This document shows positions 1 through 4,626 of a DNA stretch of 6,820 nt, in pieces. The stretch covers positions 1 to 6,820 of the forward strand of contig CABQCN010000078.1 in the NCBI GenBank assembly GCA_902462635.1. Direction: 5' to 3'. Origin of the DNA: an uncultured Oscillospiraceae bacterium. Its GTDB lineage: Bacteria; Bacillota; Clostridia; UBA1212; UBA1255. The stretch's first letter is position 1, and every line of letters starts with the position of its first letter. The notes beneath the pieces were generated by a model. That model worked only from the letters and a program-made list of their open reading frames with translations, did not search any database and was not told the origin of the DNA. The translations under genes and the position numbers were made by a program.

Positions 1-2
1 CG

Positions 3-602
3 GAAGAAGCGGATATGCGACAGCTCGCGCTGCAATGCGACGCCTTCCTGTTTACAGGCGGCATCGACCCCGATCCTGTTTTGTACGGGGAAGAAAAGCT
101 GAACGACACCGTACAGATCAGCGCCTGCCGCGACGCTTTGGAATTTCCGCTGCTCAAAATCGCGCTGGAGCGCGACAAACCGATCCTCGGTATCTGCCGC
201 GGCCTGCAGGTTCTGAACGTTGCGCTGGGCGGCACGCTTTATCAGGATCTGCCGGCGCAGATGCCGGGCAGCCCAGTCTGCCATAGACAGAAAGCGGGAT
301 ATCCGGAAGACGGTCATTTTGTAGAGATCGCTGCCGCGACGCCGCTCGGCAAAATCTACGGCGAAACGCGCGCTTTTGTCAATACATACCATCATCAGGC
401 GATTAAAACGCTGTCTCCGCAGCTCGTCCTGATGGCGTCGGCGGACGATGGCGTAGCGGAGGCCGCCTGCATGAAAGAAAAACCGTACGTATTTGGCGTA
501 CAGTGGCATCCGGAGCTGATTTACGACAAAAGCCGCGGATGCAATGATATCTTTTCGTATTTCCTAGATTGTGCCAGACAAAAAATGTCCGGGAGCTGCT
601 GA
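3..602 (+). CDS. Gamma-glutamyl-gamma-aminobutyrate hydrolase family protein (peptidase C26, class I glutamine amidotransferase fold), 5'-truncated
   Basis: Family members hydrolyse gamma-glutamyl amide bonds, as PuuD does to gamma-glutamyl-GABA in putrescine breakdown. The true substrate here is unknown. The frame is open to the left edge, so the ATG at 15 is internal and the start lies outside the window. Counting that Met as residue 1, an oxyanion-side motif FTGGIDPDPVLYGEE spans residues 13-27. The nucleophile elbow GICRGLQ carries Cys61 (codon 195-197), and GVQWHPEL carries His165 and Glu167 (codons 507-515), completing the Cys-His-Glu triad. HHQAIK near residues 126-131 is also typical of the family. 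About 199 residues are visible; members usually run about 240-250, so roughly 45 N-terminal residues are missing. The gene converges on dpaB, and its last codons lie inside the terminator hairpin of the opposite strand. The family call is firm; the physiological role is open. Confidence 0.9.
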   Translation, partial: EEADMRQLALQCDAFLFTGGIDPDPVLYGEEKLNDTVQISACRDALEFPLLKIALERDKPILGICRGLQVLNVALGGTLYQDLPAQMPGSPVCHRQKAGYPEDGHFVEIAAATPLGKIYGETRAFVNTYHHQAIKTLSPQLVLMASADDGVAEAACMKEKPYVFGVQWHPELIYDKSRGCNDIFSYFLDCARQKMSGSC

Positions 603-626
603 ACTTTTGTTCAGACGGCTTCCCGG
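580..626 (-). terminator. Intrinsic terminator of the dpaAB operon
   Basis: An imperfect hairpin is built from CCGGGA (589-594) with TCCCGG (621-626), GC with GC (595-596 and 618-619) and CTGAAC (599-604) with GTTCAG (609-614), closing on a TTTT loop on the plus strand. A T bulge and a small internal loop interrupt the stem. Read on the minus strand, the stem is followed after ACA by six Ts (plus-strand As at 580-585), which is the terminator arrangement. It lies about 28 bases past the dpaB stop. On the plus strand no T-run follows, so it should not act as a good plus-strand terminator. It overlaps the last codons of the amidotransferase-like gene. Confidence 0.75.
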
Positions 627-654
627 AAGCGTTTGCGTAAGCGCGTGAGAAGGA

Positions 655-1239
655 TTAAAGCAAAATAGGCTGAATCTGTTTTCCCTCGAGCGCCAGAGCG
701 ATCGTCTCGTTCACGAGAGAAAAATCCGCCATAAGGGAAAACGGCTTTTTCACGCTGTCGTCCTGGCGGAACGGGACGAAGTAATAATTTTTCATGCCGA
801 GCAGGGCGCCGATGTTTTTGGCGTTGGCCGCCAGCCCGTCGTTCGTGGAGACGGCGATCACCACCGGGCGGTTGTTGCGCAGGTGCGATTTGCACGCCAT
901 CAAAACCGGCGTATCTGTAATCGCATTCGCAAGCTTTGAAATCGTATTGCCGGTACACGGTACGACGGCGACGACGTCGAGCAGTTTTTTGGGACCTATG
1001 GGTTCCGCTTCTTTAATGGTACAGATCGGCTCGTGGCCGGTGATCCGTACCAGGGTGTCGTATAATTCCTCTCTCGTCATAAACCGCGTGGACGTTTCGG
1101 AAGAGGAATAGGATAAAATCGGATAAACAACAGCGCCGCGCTTCACAAGATTGTCAGCGACGGCGGCGATATTTCTATGGGTGCAGAAAGAGCCGGTCAC
1201 AGCCAGCCCGACTCGCAGACCATCGAAGCACTCGAACAT
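655..1239 (-). CDS. dpaB: Dipicolinate synthase subunit B (flavoprotein subunit)
   Basis: This is the SpoVFB/DpaB subunit, which with DpaA makes dipicolinic acid from the dihydrodipicolinate-level intermediate of the lysine pathway in the mother cell during late sporulation. The 194 residues match the usual family length of about 200. The N-terminus LRVGLAVTGSFCTHRN (residues 8-23) is a flavoprotein-type Rossmann start. EAEPIGPKKLLDVVAVVPCT (77-96) leads into the family block GNTISKLANAITDTPVLMA (97-115), then RNNRPVVIAVSTND (121-134) and FVPFRQDD (154-161). The end, QIQPILL, also resembles the Bacillus protein. The ATG at 1239 has a good ribosome site, AAGGGG at 1253-1248, eight bases upstream. 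It begins 24 bases after the dpaA stop, so the two are one transcript, and the terminator at 580-626 follows. No odd features were seen. Confidence 0.95.
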   Translation of the reverse strand: MFECFDGLRVGLAVTGSFCTHRNIAAVADNLVKRGAVVYPILSYSSSETSTRFMTREELYDTLVRITGHEPICTIKEAEPIGPKKLLDVVAVVPCTGNTISKLANAITDTPVLMACKSHLRNNRPVVIAVSTNDGLAANAKNIGALLGMKNYYFVPFRQDDSVKKPFSLMADFSLVNETIALALEGKQIQPILL

Positions 1240-1263
1240 TTTACCAACCCCTTATATCAATAT

Positions 1264-2139
1264 TTACATGTTTTTCTCGTCAAGTATATTATAAATTACC
1301 TTTTGTATGATTTGCGCGGCGCCCGATGGCGCTACTTTACCGGGAAGGGAGAGCGCGTGGATCGTGCGGATCCGGCGCGCGGCCGCGTATTCGAAATCCG
1401 TGCCGCCCGGCATGGAAGCTAAGTCGATGAGCAGCGCCTCCTGATTCATGCAGTCCAGAAAGTCGCGGCCGAAAATCAGCGCGGGCGCGGTATTGTATAC
1501 GAGCAGCGTGTCAGGCAATATTCTACGTAATTGGGAATACGTGCAATATTTCAGGCCTTCGGCTTCGCAAACCGCAAAATCGCGGCTGTTTCTTGCCGCT
1601 ACGGTGACGTCGGCGCCGACTCTCTGCAGCAGACGCGCAAGCGTGGAGCCTACGCGGCCCATTCCGCATACGACGGCTTTGATGCCGCGGATCGTATACG
1701 GCAATTCTTCCATGGCAATCTGCAGCGCGCCTTCCGCGGTGGGAATCGAATTTAATACGGCAAGATCGTCGCGCTGCAGCAGGTCTGCGGGAACGGCGCC
1801 GCTGTTGTTCAAAGCGAACGGGATCCGGCCTCCGATCAGCAGCCCCCTGAAGGCGGTTTCCCGGATTTTATCGACGATCTTCGCGATCTCGATCTTCTCC
1901 GGATGGAACGGTGCGTTCAGATAAGTCCCGTCGCCGGTCGTAAAAGGCATCGGCCCCACGACAATGTCGGAAAGTGCGAAAATCTCGCTCAGTTCGGAAC
2001 AGCGCTGCGAGATTTTACCCGTATTGTCCAGCGCGAACGTATGAATCTCGTGGCCGTCCTCCGCGAGGAGTTCCGATAATTTTACATTTCTCATGTCTCC
2101 GCCGATGATAGAAAATCTGTACGTCTTCTGTGCGTCCAT
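1264..2139 (-). CDS. dpaA: Dipicolinate synthase subunit A
   Basis: This is SpoVFA/DpaA, the NAD(P)-binding partner of DpaB in dipicolinic acid synthesis for spore heat resistance. From the ATG at 2139 it has 291 residues, close to the family length of about 295. FSIIGGDMRNVKLSELLAEDG (residues 9-29) is the N-terminal domain start. GAVPADLLQRDDLAVLNSIP (114-133) leads to TAEGALQIAM, and a Rossmann loop GMGRVG (159-164) follows a beta strand and precedes VGADVTVAARN. DLASMPGGTDFEYA (239-252) and LPGKVAPSGAAQII (265-278) are strong family signatures. The frame also has an upstream GTG at 2169, giving ten more residues. I prefer the ATG because AAAGAGG (2154-2148) sits eight bases before it and the sigma-K promoter predicts a transcript start near 2165, inside the GTG-proximal region. 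It is the first gene of the operon. Confidence 0.95.
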   Translation of the reverse strand: MDAQKTYRFSIIGGDMRNVKLSELLAEDGHEIHTFALDNTGKISQRCSELSEIFALSDIVVGPMPFTTGDGTYLNAPFHPEKIEIAKIVDKIRETAFRGLLIGGRIPFALNNSGAVPADLLQRDDLAVLNSIPTAEGALQIAMEELPYTIRGIKAVVCGMGRVGSTLARLLQRVGADVTVAARNSRDFAVCEAEGLKYCTYSQLRRILPDTLLVYNTAPALIFGRDFLDCMNQEALLIDLASMPGGTDFEYAAARRIRTIHALSLPGKVAPSGAAQIIQKVIYNILDEKNM

Positions 2140-2172
2140 TCTCTCTGCCTCTTTAAAATAGCAATTCACTAT

Positions 2173-2200
2173 TATAGTATGAGCGCGGCCTGGGAACAGT
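2173..2200 (-). promoter_or_regulatory. Sigma-K-type promoter of dpaAB
   Basis: On the minus strand the -10 reads CATACTATA (plus 2181-2173), an exact fit to the Bacillus sigma-K consensus CATANNNTA. AC (plus 2200-2199) lies 17 bases upstream as the -35. In Bacillus subtilis the spoVF operon is sigma-K dependent, so position, motif and gene agree. The implied start of transcription is near 2165, about 26 bases before the preferred dpaA ATG. That leaves room for the AAAGAGG ribosome site and argues against the GTG at 2169. Confidence 0.75.
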
Positions 2201-2204
2201 TCCC
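2192..2204. promoter_or_regulatory. 13-bp perfect inverted repeat over the dpaA -35, possible operator
   Basis: GGGAAC-A-GTTCCC is a perfect palindrome around one central base, and the sigma-K -35 dinucleotide falls inside it. A protein bound here would compete directly with RNA polymerase. Sporulation genes under sigma-K can also be controlled by SpoIIID or GerE, but this site does not match what I know of either. It may be coincidence; the function is inferred only from its position. Confidence 0.35.
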
Positions 2205-2240
2205 TGAAAATGGAAATAATATATTCACAAAAAATAATAA

Positions 2241-2253
2241 TTAACCGATTGAC
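2241..2253. promoter_or_regulatory. Second, degenerate operator copy overlapping the -35
   Basis: TTAACCGATTGAC matches the core of the downstream palindrome, TTAATCGATTAAC, at 11 of 13 positions, and the CG centres are 52 bp apart, about five helical turns. It overlaps the TTGACA hexamer by five bases, and both mismatches look like the price of keeping a consensus -35 within an operator. A second repressor dimer here would lie on the same face of the helix as the first. Confidence 0.55.
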
Positions 2254-2277
2254 AATTAATTTGATCTGTATTAAAAT
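2249..2277 (+). promoter_or_regulatory. Strong sigma-A promoter of the marR-ABC operon
   Basis: A consensus -35 TTGACA (2249-2254) is separated by exactly 17 bases from the -10 TAAAAT (2272-2277). The bases just upstream, 2215-2248, are very AT-rich with an A-run at 2229-2234, resembling an UP element. The predicted start is near 2284, giving a leader of about 60 bases before the TTG start codon. This is the vegetative promoter type, in contrast with the sigma-K promoter facing the other way. Confidence 0.85.
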
Positions 2278-2286
2278 AGGCCGGTT

Positions 2287-2310
2287 AACAAGTTAATCGA
2301 TTAACTTGTT
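2287..2310. promoter_or_regulatory. 24-bp perfect palindromic operator, probable MarR autoregulatory site
   Basis: The 24 bases are identical to their reverse complement, with core GTTAATCGATTAAC at 2292-2305 and arms AACAA/TTGTT outside. The site begins about ten bases after the -10, so it covers the transcription start and first 25 or so transcribed bases. That is a classic position for a repressor that blocks polymerase. TTAA tetrads fall at 2285, 2293 and 2301, an 8-bp step. The AT-rich symmetric form and the adjacent marR-type gene fit MarR dimer operators; TTAACAAGTTAA at 2285-2296 also resembles the SlyA box TTAGCAAGCTAA. Binding by the encoded regulator is inferred. Confidence 0.8.
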
Positions 2311-2328
2311 TGCGGAACAATTTGAAGG

Positions 2329-2335
2329 AAAGGAG
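2329..2335 (+). promoter_or_regulatory. Ribosome binding site fixing the TTG start of the MarR gene
   Basis: AAAGGAG lies nine bases before a TTG codon at 2345. The next in-frame ATG, at 2423, would remove 26 residues and has no comparable site, so TTG initiation is preferred. Confidence 0.75.
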
Positions 2336-2344
2336 CCGGTCTGA

Positions 2345-2839
2345 TTGGATAAAAAGAAAACCTGTAAAACGACGTTGCCGCCGCCGCTGGAAGGAAACGA
2401 TGGTGCGATTTTACAGTGGAAGATGCGGAACATCTCGCACGGGAGGATGCATGTCGTAACGGATATGCTGTCGCGCTACGGATTGCATTATACGCATCCG
2501 CGGATCCTTGGCACGATACGCTACCGCGATGGCGCCACCCAGAAAGAGCTTGCAGATGAAATGAACACGTCTCCCGCAGCGATGTCGGCGTCCATTAAAA
2601 GGCTGCAGAAAGCCGGACTCGTCGAAAAAATTTCGGATGCCGCGGATTCCCGGATCAATAAAATAAAGCTTACGGAGAAGGGACTTCGCATCCATGACGA
2701 CACGTTCGATAAAACGCTTGCCATCGACAGGCAGATGCTTGACGGGTTTTCCGAAAAAGAGACGGAAGAATTGTTTGCCTATCTGGACCGGGTCCAGAAG
2801 AACATCGATCAAATGAGAGGAAGGGAAACGGATTTATGA
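2345..2839 (+). CDS. MarR-family winged-helix transcriptional regulator
   Basis: This cytoplasmic dimeric DNA-binding protein probably represses its own operon and responds to a small ligand. It has 164 residues, slightly longer than the usual 140-150 because of a basic, proline-containing N-terminal tail (KKKTCKTTLPPPLEG). The helix-turn-helix runs over residues 65-92 (TQKELADEMNTSPAAMS, then SIKRLQKAGL). The wing, 93-113, contains the family DSR (101-103) and ends in KIKLTEKG. Helices on both sides (about 21-45 and 116-158) would form the dimer interface. Translation starts at TTG. It is first in an operon with two ABC exporter genes, and its TGA overlaps the next ATG (ATGA at 2836-2839), implying translational coupling. 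A perfect palindrome lies between its promoter and start. No ligand can be predicted; the single Cys7 lies in the N-terminal tail, so redox sensing of the OhrR kind is not supported. Confidence 0.92.
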   Translation: MDKKKTCKTTLPPPLEGNDGAILQWKMRNISHGRMHVVTDMLSRYGLHYTHPRILGTIRYRDGATQKELADEMNTSPAAMSASIKRLQKAGLVEKISDAADSRINKIKLTEKGLRIHDDTFDKTLAIDRQMLDGFSEKETEELFAYLDRVQKNIDQMRGRETDL

Positions 2840-4626
2840 TTAAAAGACTAGCGGCTTATTTTAAAAATTATAAGCTGCCGGCAATCCTATGTCCGGTACT
2901 TATGTTTTTCGAGGTGCTCGGAGACGTTGCGATGCCCTGGCTGATGGCGAAGATCATCAACCGGGTCGACGTCTCCCGGGCGGCGGAATTCAGTTCCGCC
3001 GATATCTATTATGTGCTGAAAGTCGGCGGATTGATGGTCGTCGTATCGCTGTTTGCCATGTTCTGCGGCGCGTACAGCAGCCGTCTTGCGGCGATTGCCT
3101 CGCAGGGAGCAGGCGCGGAGCTGCGGGAAGACCTGTTTGTGAAAATACAAAAATTTTCGTTTGCAAACATCGATTATTTCAGCATCCCGTCGCTGATTAC
3201 GCGTCTTACGACGGACGTCAACAATCTGCAGCAGACGGGTATGATGTGTTTGCGTATGCTTGTGCGCGCGCCGTTTATGTTTATATTTGCGTTGATTATG
3301 GCGCTTTCGATTCATGCGGAGCTGGCGTGCGTATTTTTGGTTGCGATTCCGCTGCTGACGGTTGCAATCGTGATCATTATGAAAAAGGCGCATCCGCGCT
3401 TTATGGCGTTTCAGGATAAAATCGACGACCTGAATACGTCGGTGCAGGAGAATCTCACCAATATTCGCGTAGTAAAATCCTTCGTACGCGGCGATTATGA
3501 GAAGAAAAAATTTAAAAAATCGAATGACGACTTGACCGCGACGGGAATCCGCGCGGTGAAACTCGTGATTTTAAACATGCCGATCATGCAGCTGATCGTA
3601 TATGCCTGCATCATTGCGATTCTGTTTTTCGGCGGAAAGATTGTGGTAGATACGAGTCTCGCGGAACTGAGCGGTACGGTTTATGCTTCTACGGGACTGC
3701 ATGCAGGCGACTTGCTGAGCTTTATTTCTTATGTGACGCAGATTCTGATGTCTTTGATGATGCTTTCCATGCTGTTTCTGCAATTCACACGGGCCCGGGC
3801 TTCCGGACAGCGCGTGCTGGAAGTTATCGATACGAAAATCGATATTACGGATCCGGAAAACGCGATTCCGACCGTTCCGGATGGATCGGTCGATTTTGAA
3901 AACGTGTCGTTCCGTTACCGTACGGGATCGGGCGAGGATACGCTTAGCGGAATCGACCTGCATATCCGGTCCGGAGAGACGATCGGAATCATCGGTTCGA
4001 CCGGCGCCGCAAAGACGACGCTCGTACAGCTGATTCCGCGCCTTTATGACGTCACGGGCGGCAGCATCCTGGTCGGCGGAAACAATGTGAAGGATTATGC
4101 GCTGGAACCGCTCCATGACGCGGTGGCGATGGTACTTCAGAAGAATACATTGTTCTCCGGCACGGTACGCGACAATATGAAATGGGGAAATCCGGACGCC
4201 ACCGATGCGGAAATCCAGGAAGCGTGTATGCATGCGCAGGCCTGGGACTTCGTCAGTAAGATGCCGCAAGGTTTGGATACGGATCTGAGTCAGGGCGGCG
4301 CGAATCTTTCCGGCGGGCAGAAGCAGCGGCTCTGTATTGCGCGCGCGCTGTTAAAACATCCCAAGATCATTATCCTGGACGATTCCACGAGCGCGGTGGA
4401 TACCGCTACGGATTCCAAAATCCGCCAGGCGTTCGCGGAAGAACTCAGCGGGATTACGACGATCATCATTGCCCAGCGAATTAATTCCATTTCTCACGCA
4501 GACCGGATCGTCGTGCTCGATGATGGAAAAATCAATGCCGTAGGAACGCATGCGGAATTGATGGAAACAAACGAAATTTACCGCGATGTCTATACGTCGC
4601 AGCAGGAAGGAGTGATTTCCGAATGA
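2836..4626 (+). CDS. ABC exporter half-transporter, degenerate-site subunit (TM287/BmrC/LmrC-like)
   Basis: A membrane-bound half of a probable multidrug-type exporter, 596 residues, with a six-helix N-terminal domain (hydrophobic stretches near 14-41, 58-80, 136-158, 160-183, 242-268 and 290-317) and a C-terminal ATPase. In the ATPase, Walker A is GSTGAAKTT (387-395), with Ala392 where the GxxGxGK[ST] rule expects Gly. The Q-loop is Gln435 and the signature is canonical LSGGQ (491-495). Walker B IIILDD (511-516) has Asp516 for the catalytic Glu. The H-loop has Gln547 for His. Asp and Gln at those last two places are typical of the non-catalytic half of heterodimeric exporters; the Ala is not. 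The TM5-TM6 outer loop (about 271-290) appears longer than usual. Its start overlaps the marR stop and its TGA overlaps the next ATG (4623-4626). The purine-rich stretch AGAGGAAGGG (2816-2825) serves as ribosome site. Substrate unknown. Confidence 0.93.
   Translation: MIKRLAAYFKNYKLPAILCPVLMFFEVLGDVAMPWLMAKIINRVDVSRAAEFSSADIYYVLKVGGLMVVVSLFAMFCGAYSSRLAAIASQGAGAELREDLFVKIQKFSFANIDYFSIPSLITRLTTDVNNLQQTGMMCLRMLVRAPFMFIFALIMALSIHAELACVFLVAIPLLTVAIVIIMKKAHPRFMAFQDKIDDLNTSVQENLTNIRVVKSFVRGDYEKKKFKKSNDDLTATGIRAVKLVILNMPIMQLIVYACIIAILFFGGKIVVDTSLAELSGTVYASTGLHAGDLLSFISYVTQILMSLMMLSMLFLQFTRARASGQRVLEVIDTKIDITDPENAIPTVPDGSVDFENVSFRYRTGSGEDTLSGIDLHIRSGETIGIIGSTGAAKTTLVQLIPRLYDVTGGSILVGGNNVKDYALEPLHDAVAMVLQKNTLFSGTVRDNMKWGNPDATDAEIQEACMHAQAWDFVSKMPQGLDTDLSQGGANLSGGQKQRLCIARALLKHPKIIILDDSTSAVDTATDSKIRQAFAEELSGITTIIIAQRINSISHADRIVVLDDGKINAVGTHAELMETNEIYRDVYTSQQEGVISE

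Noticed and set aside
611..1422. Open frames on the plus strand and in other minus frames across dpaA and dpaB
   Set aside because: They lie inside clearly recognised genes on the other strand or frame, lack ribosome sites, and have translations rich in Arg, Ser and Pro typical of shadow frames in GC-rich DNA.
2140..2169. GTG start at 2169 giving DpaA ten extra residues
   Set aside because: The sigma-K -10 ends at 2173, so the transcript would start at or inside this codon region. The ATG at 2139 has a well-spaced AAAGAGG site and gives the normal family length.
2192..2204. LexA (SOS) box reading of GGGAACAGTTCCC
   Set aside because: Gram-positive LexA sites have GAAC and GTTC separated by four bases; here only one base separates them.
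2887..4269. Long minus-strand open frames opposite the first ABC gene
   Set aside because: Their translations are Arg/His-rich with no family features, and the plus-strand protein has a full set of ABC motifs throughout.
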